A DNA stretch of 64,000 nucleotides, from positions 558,001 to 622,000 of the forward strand of contig NZ_AJVC01000004.1 of the NCBI RefSeq assembly GCF_000261365.1, written 5' to 3'. Each line of letters begins with the position of its first letter. The first letter of the stretch is position 1. Below, piece after piece: positions 49,321 through 57,899 of the stretch. This stretch comes from Herbaspirillum sp. GW103. GTDB lineage: Bacteria; Pseudomonadota; Gammaproteobacteria; Burkholderiales; Burkholderiaceae_D. Position numbers and translations under genes: made by a program. The notes under the pieces were generated by a model that saw only the letters and a program-made list of their open reading frames with translations, made no database searches and was not told the origin of the DNA.

Positions 49321-51727
49321 GCCCGGCCGTTGCCTGCAGCGCCTGTTGGCGCTGGCATGGCTGCTGGCGGTGCTGCTGGTGGCCGGACACAACGCCTGGC
49401 TGTGGCTGGGCCAGCGCGCCAGTCCCGATACCGACATCCTCGCGCTGCTGCCCGGCGCCAACGGCAAGGATGTGGTGCGCCAGCAAGCCTTTTCTCACAT
49501 GGTCGACGCGGCCCAGCAAAAGCTGGTGGTACTGGTCGGCGACCGAGACTGGAGCCGGGCCCGCGCCGGTGCACAGGCCTATCTTGACGTCCTGCGCGGG
49601 CATGCTGAACTGATCGTGCCAGTCAGCGGTGACTCTGCGCAATGGCAAAGCCAGTGGCTGGACAGCCTGGAGGCTAGCCGCACCGTGCTGCTCAGCGATA
49701 CCCAGCGCGCCGAGCTGGCCGTCGGGAATGCACAGCAATGGAGCCAGCGCGCCCTGGCGGGTCTTTACGGTGCCTTCGGCGGACCGCGTCTGGGCGCCTG
49801 GCAGGATGATCCCTTCGGACTCTTCAGCCAGTGGGTCCAGGAACGCGCCAAGGAAACGCCGGTGCGTCCGCGTGATGGCCAGCTCTTCGTAGAACGTGAC
49901 GGCATCAACTATGTCCTGCTGCTACTGGAGTTGAAGGCCCCGGCATTGTCGATGCAGGCACAGGAGCAGGTCATGCCGTTGCTGACACAGGCGCAGCGAG
50001 CCGCCCACAACCAGGCCAGCGAGGTCGTCAGCGGCGGGGTGATCCTGCATGCCGCCGCCGCCAGTGCCCAGGCCGGCAGTGAGAGCGCCACCATCGGCGC
50101 CGGCTCGCTGCTGGGCATCCTGCTGTTGATGTGGCTGACCTTTCGCTCCTTCAAGCCGATTCTCTACATCGCCCTGTCCATTGCCGTCGGTTGCCTGGGT
50201 GCGCTGTCGGTGAGCATGCTGCTGTTCGGCAAGATTCATTTGCTGACCCTGGTATTTGGAGCCAGCCTGATCGGCATCGCTCAGGACTATGGTATCTACT
50301 TCCTCTGTGCCCGCCTCGCAGCACCGGCATCGCAGGATTCGCAGGCCCTGTTGCGACGCCTGTTGCCGGGGCTTGCGTTGATGTTGCTGGCAGCCCTGAT
50401 CGGCTATCTCGGCATGGCCCTGACGCCCTTCCCCGGTTTGCAGCAAATGGCCGTGTTCTCCGCACTGGGACTGGTGTTTGCCTGGCTGACGGTGATCTGC
50501 TGGTTCCCTCAACTGATCGGTCCGCACACGCTGCGCGCGACCCCGCAAGCGCTGCGCTTCGGCCAGAGCATCGCGCGCTGGCCTGATCTGCTGGGCGGCT
50601 TCGCCTGGCACCTGGTCCTGCCCGGGGTGGTAGCGCTGATCGGACTGGCCATCGTCGGGGTCGCCCGTCTGCACAGCAGTGACGACATCCGTGCCCTGCA
50701 GAAAAGTCCACCTGCCTTGCTGCAGGATCAGATCCGCATCAGCCAGTTACTGGACATGGCCGCGCCGGTACAGTTCTACCTGGTGCGCGGCGCGTCGGCC
50801 GAGGCCGTCTTGCAGCAGGAAGAGGCGCTGCGCGAGAAGCTGCAACCGCTGCTGCAACGCAAGCTCATCAGCGGCGTACAGGCGCTCTCCAACTGGGTTC
50901 CCTCGCAGCGCCGCCAGCAGGAGAATTTGTCCCTGCTGCATCGCAGTCTGCTGGATACCCGAGGCGATGCGCCCGATGCCATCACCCTGACTGCCCGCGC
51001 CATCGGGGAGAGTGCGCAGTGGGCGCAAGCGCTGCGCCAGCGCATGCTGGAGAAGACCCAGCCGATCACGCCAGCGCAATTCCTCGCCACCCCGGCCGCA
51101 GCCGCCTCGCGCCATCTGTGGCTGGGACAAGTGGATGGTCAATTCGCCAGCATCGTTGCCCTGCGCGGGCTGGCCGACTATCGCCAGCTCGACCAATTGG
51201 CCGCCGTCGCCGAAGGACTGCCGGGTGTGCAATGGGTGGACAAGGTTGGCGAGATCTCGTCGGTGCTGCGTCAATACCGGATCATGATGGCTTGGGCGCT
51301 GCTCTGCGCCTACGCGGCCATCTTCGCCCTGCTGACGCTGCGCTACCGCCGCCGCGCCTGGCGCGCGCTGGCGCCGCCGCTGCTGGCCTCGCTGCTGACC
51401 CTGGGCCTGTTCGGCTGGCTGGGTCAGCCGCTGCAACTATTCCACGTGCTGGCTGGACTGCTGGTGCTGGGACTGGGCGTGGACTATGGCATCTTCCTGC
51501 TCGAATCTTCCCCAAACCAGCGTGCACATGCCTGGCTGACCGTCGGCCTGTCTGCCGCCAGCGCACTGCTCTCCTTCGGCCTGCTGGCGTTGAGCAAAAG
51601 TCCGCCACTGCACGCCTTTGGCCTCACCATGCTCTGCGGGATGCTGCTGGTGTGGCTGCTGGCCCCCCTGTTCACCCATCCCGGTCTGGGCACCTTGCGC
51701 GCCCAGCCGGTCAAGGACTCCGTATGA
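49313..51727 (+). CDS. MMPL/RND-family exporter of the APE cluster
   Basis: 804 residues with the RND pattern: one N-terminal helix, a large periplasmic loop, six helices, a second loop and six more helices. LLMWLTFRSFKPILYI, IGIAQDYGIYFLCAR and later GLGVDYGIFLLES contain the paired Asp-Tyr-Gly in helix 4 and 10 used for proton relay. The start is TTG, with AAGGAG six to seven bases upstream, inside the stop region of the carrier gene. MMPL proteins move lipids out of the inner membrane, so it should hand the APE lipid to the LolA-like carrier. Confidence 0.9.
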   Translation: MTKPGRCLQRLLALAWLLAVLLVAGHNAWLWLGQRASPDTDILALLPGANGKDVVRQQAFSHMVDAAQQKLVVLVGDRDWSRARAGAQAYLDVLRGHAELIVPVSGDSAQWQSQWLDSLEASRTVLLSDTQRAELAVGNAQQWSQRALAGLYGAFGGPRLGAWQDDPFGLFSQWVQERAKETPVRPRDGQLFVERDGINYVLLLLELKAPALSMQAQEQVMPLLTQAQRAAHNQASEVVSGGVILHAAAASAQAGSESATIGAGSLLGILLLMWLTFRSFKPILYIALSIAVGCLGALSVSMLLFGKIHLLTLVFGASLIGIAQDYGIYFLCARLAAPASQDSQALLRRLLPGLALMLLAALIGYLGMALTPFPGLQQMAVFSALGLVFAWLTVICWFPQLIGPHTLRATPQALRFGQSIARWPDLLGGFAWHLVLPGVVALIGLAIVGVARLHSSDDIRALQKSPPALLQDQIRISQLLDMAAPVQFYLVRGASAEAVLQQEEALREKLQPLLQRKLISGVQALSNWVPSQRRQQENLSLLHRSLLDTRGDAPDAITLTARAIGESAQWAQALRQRMLEKTQPITPAQFLATPAAAASRHLWLGQVDGQFASIVALRGLADYRQLDQLAAVAEGLPGVQWVDKVGEISSVLRQYRIMMAWALLCAYAAIFALLTLRYRRRAWRALAPPLLASLLTLGLFGWLGQPLQLFHVLAGLLVLGLGVDYGIFLLESSPNQRAHAWLTVGLSAASALLSFGLLALSKSPPLHAFGLTMLCGMLLVWLLAPLFTHPGLGTLRAQPVKDSV

Positions 51728-52287
51728 AACCCGCCCTGCTGCTTGCCGCCATGACCGTCGCCTTCCTGCTTGCCGCCTGCGCCGCGCCCATGGTGCCCGA
51801 TGGCCGTGCCCCGGCGCGCCTGTCCCTGCGACTGTCGCCGGCGGCACTGGGACAAAGCATCAGCCTGCAGCAACATCTGACGGTCGAGCGCGGCAGCCGC
51901 GTCGACCAACTCGACACCGCCCTGGAAATCGATGCCGGGCATGTCGATCTGGTCGGTCTGGCCTTCGGCCAGCGCGTCATGTCGCTTCACTATGATGGCC
52001 AACGCTTGCAGGTCTGGCGTCATGCCTTGCTTCCCAGCCAGGTACAAGGTGAAGATGTGCTGCAGGACGTACAACTGACGCTCTGGCCGACCGAGGCGAT
52101 TCGCCAGGCACTTCCTGAGGGCTGGGAGTTGCGCGAAGCCCAGGCTCAACGTACCCTCCTGCTCCACGGCGAAACGATTGCCGTGATCGACTATCCCGAC
52201 CAGCGGCGCTGGGGAGGGAAAGTGATCCTGAACAATCTGCGTTACCACTACAAGCTGACGATTCAGTCGGTGGTAACCTCTGAATGA
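51724..52287 (+). CDS. DUF3261 lipoprotein, APE cluster
   Basis: 187 residues. The N-terminus has a lipobox LLAAC with the modified cysteine at about residue 19. The rest is beta-rich, with LSPAALGQSISLQQHLTVER and NNLRYHYKLTIQSV; this is the DUF3261 pattern, a LolB-like lipoprotein found in APE clusters. It may receive the pigment lipid at the outer membrane. Four-base overlap with the exporter. Function inferred from family and position. Confidence 0.82.
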   Translation: MKPALLLAAMTVAFLLAACAAPMVPDGRAPARLSLRLSPAALGQSISLQQHLTVERGSRVDQLDTALEIDAGHVDLVGLAFGQRVMSLHYDGQRLQVWRHALLPSQVQGEDVLQDVQLTLWPTEAIRQALPEGWELREAQAQRTLLLHGETIAVIDYPDQRRWGGKVILNNLRYHYKLTIQSVVTSE

Positions 52288-52300
52288 CATCGCCCCAAGC

Positions 52301-53500
52301 ATGAGCCTTTATCTCAACGCCCTCGGCATGGTCTGCCCGCTAGGCGGCACGCACGAGACGATCCGTGCGCGCTTGCTGGCCGGCCAGAGCGGCCTGCGCG
52401 ACGATGCACGCCATGTCGACGCAAATGGCACGCCACTGGCACTGGGCGCCGTGAGCGAGGATACGCTGCTCCCGGAAGACAGCCATCTGCCCCTGCGCGA
52501 ACGCAGCCGCAACAATCGCCTGGCGCTGGCAGCACTGCAACCCATCCGTGCTCAGGTCGATGCCGCCATCGCCCGCCATGGCGCAGAACGTATTGGCATC
52601 GTGCTCGGGACCAGTACCTCCGGCATCGCCGAGGGCGAGGCCGCCTTTGCCGCACGGGCCAGCAGCGGCAGCTTTCCGCCCGGCTATCATTACGGCCAGC
52701 AAGAATTGGGCTCGCCCGCCGCCGCGTTGCAACTGACGCTGGGCACCACCGGTCCGGCCTACGTGCAATCGAGCGCCTGCGCTTCCAGCGGCAAGGCCAT
52801 CGCCAGTGCTGCACGCCTGCTCAACATGGGTCTTTGCGACGCCGTGCTCTGCGGCGGCGTCGACAGCTTGTGCGATTTCACCATTGCCGGCTTCACCGCA
52901 CTGGAATCAGTGAGCACCCAACGTTGCAATCCGCTCTCACTGCATCGCCAGGGCATCAACATCGGCGAAGCTGCGGCCCTGTTCCTGCTCACGCGCGAGC
53001 CGGCGCCCGTGCAATTGAGCGGGTGGGGCGAATCCTCCGACGCCTATCACATCTCGGCCCCCGATCCCCGGGGCCGGGGCGCACAACTGGCTATCAGCCA
53101 GGCTTTGCGCCGTGCCGGACTGCGCGCTGACCAGATCGACTACATCAACCTGCACGGCACGGCAACAGCGCAAAATGATGCGATGGAGTCACACGTCATC
53201 GAGACCCTGTTCGGGCTGGAAGTGCCGGTGAGCTCGACCAAGCCCTTCACCGGCCACACCCTGGGCGCGGCCAGCGCCGTTGAGGCCGGACTGTGCTGGC
53301 TCCTGATGCAGGACGGCAATCCGGACGGCCTGCTGCCGCCGCATCTGTGGGATGGCGTGCCTGATCCGGTGCTGCCGCCACTGGCGCCGGTAGCGATCGG
53401 GCAAGCTCTGGGCCGGCCGCTGCGGCACGTGCTCTCCAACTCCTTCGCCTTTGGCGGCAGCAACGTGGCGCTGGTGTTTTCTCGCCGGGAGGACACATGA
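52301..53500 (+). CDS. apeO: APE ketosynthase (active partner of the chain-length factor)
   Basis: 399 residues, FabF/FabB fold. The Cys-His-His triad is complete: Cys160 in SSACASSGKA, LHGTATAQND and FTGHTLGAASAVEAG. It extends the polyene chain with malonyl units together with ApeC. Between the preceding gene and this start there are 13 bases, one of the few places in the operon without overlap, and no clear Shine-Dalgarno sequence is seen. Confidence 0.92.
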   Translation: MSLYLNALGMVCPLGGTHETIRARLLAGQSGLRDDARHVDANGTPLALGAVSEDTLLPEDSHLPLRERSRNNRLALAALQPIRAQVDAAIARHGAERIGIVLGTSTSGIAEGEAAFAARASSGSFPPGYHYGQQELGSPAAALQLTLGTTGPAYVQSSACASSGKAIASAARLLNMGLCDAVLCGGVDSLCDFTIAGFTALESVSTQRCNPLSLHRQGINIGEAAALFLLTREPAPVQLSGWGESSDAYHISAPDPRGRGAQLAISQALRRAGLRADQIDYINLHGTATAQNDAMESHVIETLFGLEVPVSSTKPFTGHTLGAASAVEAGLCWLLMQDGNPDGLLPPHLWDGVPDPVLPPLAPVAIGQALGRPLRHVLSNSFAFGGSNVALVFSRREDT

Positions 53501-53970
53501 ATCCGGCCCTGCAAGATATCCCGCCGATTGAGCAACTGCTGCCGCACGCCGCCCCCATGATCCTGATCGACCGCGTGGTGGCGGTGAGCCACGATCAACT
53601 GCAGGCCGAACTGGAAATCCGCCACGACAGCCTCTTCCGGCAGGGCAGCGGCGTAGGAGCCTGGGTCGGCATCGAATACATGGCGCAGAGCATCGCCGCC
53701 TGGGCCGGTTACCACGAACTGCGCCAGGGCGGTCGCGCCAAGATCGGCTTTCTGCTGGGATCGCGCCGCTATCACTGCGCAGTTCCCGAATTTGCCACCG
53801 GCATGCGCCTGGGGGTGTCGGTGCAACTGCTGTTGCAGGCGGAGAACGGGCTGGGCTCCTTCGAATGCCGCATCACCGACCTGGCGACGCAACAAGAACT
53901 GGCGCAAGCCACCGTGTCGGTGTTCCAGCCGCACGACGCAACACACTATCTTCAAGAAGGCATGGCATGA
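53497..53970 (+). CDS. apeP: APE dehydratase, FabZ-like
   Basis: 157 residues, hotdog fold. LLPHAAPMILIDRVV with the catalytic histidine region and the aspartate of LIDRV, followed by WVGIEYMAQSIAAWAGYH on the central helix. It removes water from the beta-hydroxyacyl intermediate to give the conjugated double bond. It lacks the GHFPGxP string used by the fused dehydratase at the ligase C-terminus, so the two dehydratases are not close copies. Four-base overlaps on both sides. Confidence 0.88.
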   Translation: MNPALQDIPPIEQLLPHAAPMILIDRVVAVSHDQLQAELEIRHDSLFRQGSGVGAWVGIEYMAQSIAAWAGYHELRQGGRAKIGFLLGSRRYHCAVPEFATGMRLGVSVQLLLQAENGLGSFECRITDLATQQELAQATVSVFQPHDATHYLQEGMA

Positions 53971-54704
53971 CCACATCGGGAGAACACAGCATTTTCGTCA
54001 CCGGCTCGAGCCGGGGCATCGGCCGCGCTATCGCGCTGCGCCTGGCACGCGAGGGGTACCACATCGTCCTGCATTGCCATGCACGGCGCGACGCCGCCGA
54101 CCAGGTAGCCGCCGAGATCGCGGCGCTGGGCCGTCAGGTCCGCGTACTGCAATTCGACGTCGCCCACCGCGAGCAAGCCTCGCAAGCCCTGCTGGCGGAC
54201 GTGGAACAGCACGGCTGCTACTACGGCGTGGTCTGCAACGCCGGCATCACCCGCGACAACGCGTTTCCCGCCATGCCCGGCGAAGACTGGGACAGCGTCT
54301 TGCGCACCAACCTCGATGGTTTCTACAACGTGCTCAATCCGCTGGTCATGCCCATGGTGCGGCGGCGCGCTGCGGGCCGCATCGTGACCCTGGCCTCGGT
54401 GTCCGGGCTGATCGGCAATCGCGGCCAGGTCAACTACAGCGCGGCCAAGGCCGGCGTCATCGGCGCCACCAAGGCGCTGGCGCTGGAACTGGCCAAGCGC
54501 GACATCACCGTCAATTGCGTCGCCCCCGGCCTGATCGATACCGACATGACCGAAGACGCTCCCGTCGAGGAAATCCTCAAACTGATCCCCGCCCGCCGCG
54601 CCGGCAAGCCCGAGGAAGTGGCGGCGGCCGTGGCCTTCCTGATGTCGCCCGATGCGGCCTACATCACGCGCCAGGTAATCTCGGTCAACGGAGGCCTGGC
54701 ATGA
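53967..54704 (+). CDS. apeQ: APE ketoreductase, FabG-like
   Basis: 245 residues, short-chain dehydrogenase. The cofactor loop is GSSRGIG (13-19), then CNAGITRDN, the catalytic serine in TLASVSGLIGNRGQ, and YSAAKAG with the Tyr-x3-Lys (near 157-161). NADPH is expected by family. It reduces the beta-keto group during polyene growth. ATG at 53967 overlaps the dehydratase stop by four bases. Confidence 0.92.
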   Translation: MTTSGEHSIFVTGSSRGIGRAIALRLAREGYHIVLHCHARRDAADQVAAEIAALGRQVRVLQFDVAHREQASQALLADVEQHGCYYGVVCNAGITRDNAFPAMPGEDWDSVLRTNLDGFYNVLNPLVMPMVRRRAAGRIVTLASVSGLIGNRGQVNYSAAKAGVIGATKALALELAKRDITVNCVAPGLIDTDMTEDAPVEEILKLIPARRAGKPEEVAAAVAFLMSPDAAYITRQVISVNGGLA

Positions 54705-55945
54705 CGCATCCGCGCAGCGAGCGCCGGGTGGTGGTCACCGGCATGGCCGGCATCAGTCCCATCGGCACCGACTGGACCAGCGCACTGGCGCAGTTGAAAA
54801 CCTATACCAATGCCGTGCAGCGCATGCCCGGCTGGGATGACTACATCGGCCTGCACACCCGCCTGGGTGCACCGGCAGCAGAGTTTTCGCTGTCCGAACG
54901 CTACAACCGCAAGACCACGCGCAGCATGGGCCGGGTCGCCCTGATGGCCACCCGCGCCAGCGAATGGGCGCTGGCCGATGCCGGGCTGCTGGAAGATCCT
55001 CTGCTCAAGAGCGGCCAACTGGGCATCGCCTATGGCTCCTCGGCCGGCACGCCCAATGCGATTGCCGACTTCGCCATGATGTTCGCCGAAAAGAATACCC
55101 GCGACATCAACGCCAATACCTACCTGAAGATGATGGCCCACACGGCGCCAGTGAACATGGGCGTATTCTTCGGCATTACCGGTCGCATCATCACCACGTC
55201 CAGCGCCTGCACCTCGGGCAGCCAGGGCATCGGCTATGCGTACGAGACCATCCGCAGTGCGCGTCAGGTGGCGATGGTCGCTGGCGGTTCGGAAGAACTG
55301 TGCGCCACCGAAGCCGCAGTCTTCGATACGCTCTACGCCACCAGCGTTCGCAACGACACTCCGAAGCTCACGCCCAGCCCCTTCGACCGCGACCGCGACG
55401 GCCTGGTGCTGGGCGAAGGCGCCGGCAGCCTGATTCTGGAAGACCTGGAACACGCCCAGGCACGCGGGGCGCGGATCTATGCCGAGATCGTCGGTTTCGG
55501 CACCAACAGCGACGGCGCCCACGTCACCAATCCCAACGCTGCCACCATGCAGGCGGCTATCCAGATGGCGCTGGACGACGCCGGCTTGCCGGCCTCGTCC
55601 ATCGGCTACATCAATGCGCACGGCACCGGTACGCGCCAAGGTGATCTGGCTGAGACCCAGGCCACCGCACGCGTGTTCGGCCATCGCGTACCGATCAGCT
55701 CGCTCAAGAGCTACATGGGCCATACCCTGGGTGCCTGCGGCGCGCTGGAAGCCTGGCTGTCCATCGAGATGATGCGTCACGGCTGGTTCGCTCCGACCAT
55801 CAATTTGCAGCATCCCGACTCCGACTGCGGCGAACTGGACTACCTCACCGGGCAAGGCCGCGCACTGCAGTGCGAATACGTGATGTCGAACAACTTTGCC
55901 TTCGGTGGCATCAACACCTCGCTCATTTTCAGACGCTGGCCCTGA
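54701..55945 (+). CDS. apeR: Second APE ketosynthase (ApeR-like)
   Basis: 414 residues. The triad is complete: Cys170 in TSSACTSGSQ, INAHGTGTRQGDLAE and MGHTLGACGALEAW. SFRDRDGLVLGEGAG-type glycine-rich string is present. It is closer to FabF than to the ApeO partner, and in Xenorhabdus ApeR acts as a homodimer, likely for the first condensation. Overlaps the reductase by four bases. Start at the ATG; the longer frame upstream is the shadow of the reductase. Confidence 0.92.
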   Translation: MTHPRSERRVVVTGMAGISPIGTDWTSALAQLKTYTNAVQRMPGWDDYIGLHTRLGAPAAEFSLSERYNRKTTRSMGRVALMATRASEWALADAGLLEDPLLKSGQLGIAYGSSAGTPNAIADFAMMFAEKNTRDINANTYLKMMAHTAPVNMGVFFGITGRIITTSSACTSGSQGIGYAYETIRSARQVAMVAGGSEELCATEAAVFDTLYATSVRNDTPKLTPSPFDRDRDGLVLGEGAGSLILEDLEHAQARGARIYAEIVGFGTNSDGAHVTNPNAATMQAAIQMALDDAGLPASSIGYINAHGTGTRQGDLAETQATARVFGHRVPISSLKSYMGHTLGACGALEAWLSIEMMRHGWFAPTINLQHPDSDCGELDYLTGQGRALQCEYVMSNNFAFGGINTSLIFRRWP

Positions 55946-55989
55946 ACGCCCCTCCTCTGCCTCCTCTCATGACAAGGAAAACAAGCGAT

Positions 55990-56088
55990 ATGAAGATCAT
56001 TTCCCTCTCCCTCGCACTGACCCTGGCGCTGGCCGCCACCATGGCCGGTGTCGCCCTCAAGGGCGACATCGGCAAGCTGGGCAAGTAA
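55990..56088 (+). CDS. 32-residue peptide with a signal-like hydrophobic core
   Basis: Too short for most gene finders. It starts at 55990 and has AAGGAA about 11 bases upstream. The sequence opens with MKIISLSLALTLALAATMAG, a classical signal or membrane segment, and ends VALKGDIGKLGK. It lies 44 bases after apeR and its stop is 6 bases before the phosphopantetheinyl transferase ATG. It may be a real small membrane or secreted peptide, or a leader that couples translation of the transferase. No family recognised. Confidence 0.5.
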   Translation: MKIISLSLALTLALAATMAGVALKGDIGKLGK

Positions 56089-56094
56089 GTCGTC

Positions 56095-56820
56095 ATGGCC
56101 TTCACCGTAGCCTGGGTGGTGGATGGCCGCAGCTTCGTCGGCGCGGGCGCATGTTCCTCCACGCTGGCCCGACTGGCGGCGGTCCTGTCGCCCAATGAGC
56201 GCATGCGCCTGCAGGGTTTCCTGCGTCCGCAGCGTGCGGGCGAATTCCTGCTGGCCCGGCTGCTGATGCGCCATGCACTCATGCAGGTCAGTGGCTGCCG
56301 CCTGGACGACATCGCGGTAAGCGAGCCAGGCGGGGCCGCTCCGGTCGTGCGCATCGCAGGTGAGCTGGCCGATGGGGTCGGGCAGCCAGCGGTCAGCCTC
56401 TCGCACAGCCGCGGCTGGATCGCCTGTGCGGTAGGAGTGGGCACGCAGATCGGCGTGGACATCGAAGCTCCGGCGCCCGAACGCGACCTGTCGGCACTGG
56501 CGGAGCTGGCCTTCACACCGCATGAGTTGTCCAGCCTGGAAGGCCTCACCGGCGACCAGCGGGAAGCCGCCTTCTATCGGCTGTGGTGCGCCAAGGAGGC
56601 CGATTACAAATGCCGCCACAACGCCCGTCAGAACCAGGTTGCCTTGACTGGCGACGCTCCGTCCTTCCTGCATCATGAACCTGGGGCGCACTACCATCTG
56701 TGTCTCTGTACTACGGTGCCGGTGCGGCTGCACCCTGCGCAAGACATCGCGCTGCCGACCCTTCTGGAGCTTACCGGCAGCCAGAGCAACGCAACACCGC
56801 AGCAATACGACGGCGGCTAA
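56095..56820 (+). CDS. 4'-phosphopantetheinyl transferase, Sfp/AcpT type
   Basis: 241 residues. The magnesium and CoA motifs are GVDIE (120-124) and WCAKEADYK (164-172). FLARLLMRHAL near the N-terminus and SLSHSRGWIACAVG are also typical. It installs the phosphopantetheine arm on the two carrier proteins of this cluster, which explains its place at the end of the operon. Moderate confidence that it serves only APE. Confidence 0.88.
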   Translation: MAFTVAWVVDGRSFVGAGACSSTLARLAAVLSPNERMRLQGFLRPQRAGEFLLARLLMRHALMQVSGCRLDDIAVSEPGGAAPVVRIAGELADGVGQPAVSLSHSRGWIACAVGVGTQIGVDIEAPAPERDLSALAELAFTPHELSSLEGLTGDQREAAFYRLWCAKEADYKCRHNARQNQVALTGDAPSFLHHEPGAHYHLCLCTTVPVRLHPAQDIALPTLLELTGSQSNATPQQYDGG

Positions 56821-56908
56821 TACACCGCAAGACTGTCATCGCTGGACCGCAGTAAACCGCATCACCGAACAAGAACACTCAACCACGTAGACATATCAAG
56901 GGGAAAAC

Positions 56909-57667
56909 ATGTCCACATCACGCATCTGGCTGCTCGCAGCCGGCACACTTCTATTGACCACCGCCTGCTCCACGCCGGAAGAGCGCATGGCCAAGTTGCA
57001 AATCAAGCAGCAGCGGCTGGCAGTGAAGTCGCAGCAAGCAGCACAACGCGACGAATTGCGCACGAAGGCGGTGTCCGCCGCGGTGACCGACCAGCGCACG
57101 CCGTTGGAAAACGTCCTCAAGGCGCTTGGCAGTTGCGACGCCAGCTTCGCGGCGACGGTACGCCAGTTCTCCGGCGCGTTGCAACCGGCTTTCGTGGTCA
57201 CCCTCAAAGGCCCGGTGGCCAGTATCGATGTCCCGGACCGTAGCACCGCAGGCCGCAACCACATCGCCGTAGCGGCCCCGGCACAGGCCTACGGACAAAT
57301 CCTGAGCGGCTACTACGACGAACGCCTGGAAATCAACGGCCAGTTGCAGAAGATCAGCTGGGGTTTCTTCAGTCCGGCTACGCCGGAACAACTGGTCAAA
57401 GCCTTGGGTGCGGCCATCCCCAACTTCAAGCGCACCAGCCGCGAGCTGGAAGGCAACTACGTGCGCATGGAAATCTTTGATCGCGGCGGATGGCACCGCA
57501 CCACGCGCTTTGAGCATTATCGGGCCCAGGCCAATGTACTGGGCGAGCGCTCCTTGGTCATTGAAGCTTCGCGCGATCCAGCTTTCCCGGGTAGTCGCAT
57601 CGGCTGTTCAGTGCGTGGCACACAAGTAGCGCAGTTCCAGGACGAGCTGCGGCCAGAGGTGGATTAG
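56909..57667 (+). CDS. Predicted lipoprotein of unknown function
   Basis: 252 residues. The N-terminus is a lipoprotein signal with LLTTAC and the lipid-modified cysteine near residue 20. A short Lys/Gln-rich coil (MAKLQIKQQRLAVKSQQAAQ) follows, then a globular domain with four or so cysteines and no family I recognise. The start has AAGGGG upstream. The 88-base gap to the APE operon and the different style suggest a separate gene. It could belong to the cell-envelope theme of the region, but that is not shown. Confidence 0.75.
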   Translation: MSTSRIWLLAAGTLLLTTACSTPEERMAKLQIKQQRLAVKSQQAAQRDELRTKAVSAAVTDQRTPLENVLKALGSCDASFAATVRQFSGALQPAFVVTLKGPVASIDVPDRSTAGRNHIAVAAPAQAYGQILSGYYDERLEINGQLQKISWGFFSPATPEQLVKALGAAIPNFKRTSRELEGNYVRMEIFDRGGWHRTTRFEHYRAQANVLGERSLVIEASRDPAFPGSRIGCSVRGTQVAQFQDELRPEVD

Positions 57668-57696
57668 GGCCTGTTCACATTCAATCTGTGAGATGC

Positions 57697-57796
57697 GTTG
57701 CCCCCAGAAGGCGTGGTGGCAAGGCGCGCGTCAGGGCTGGTGGTGGTGCCACCAGCCCTGACGTGCAACGCGGCCAGCGCGCCTTCTGGGGGCAAC
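57697..57796. repeat. 100-base imperfect palindrome
   Basis: Outer arms of 17 bases (57697-57713 with 57780-57796) are perfect inverted repeats, and inner arms of 15 bases (57729-57743 with 57749-57763, five-base loop) are also perfect; the segments between are of 15 and 16 bases and do not pair. It lies between two convergent genes, so it could form a terminator-like cruciform or RNA, or be a small mobile repeat. More pairing can be drawn for 57799-57852. It has no coding content. Confidence 0.8.
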
Positions 57797-57899
57797 CCTC
57801 CGGGAGAGGCCGCCCGTGGCCTGGCCGATGTTCCTGGCCTGGCGGTCTCCTGGTAATCTGGACGTCGTCTATGCAAGCCTTGCACCGCCACACCATACG

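Noticed and set aside
57668..57896. Small open frames through the 100-base palindrome
   Set aside because: They follow the repeat structure and lack start signals; the repeat itself is the feature.
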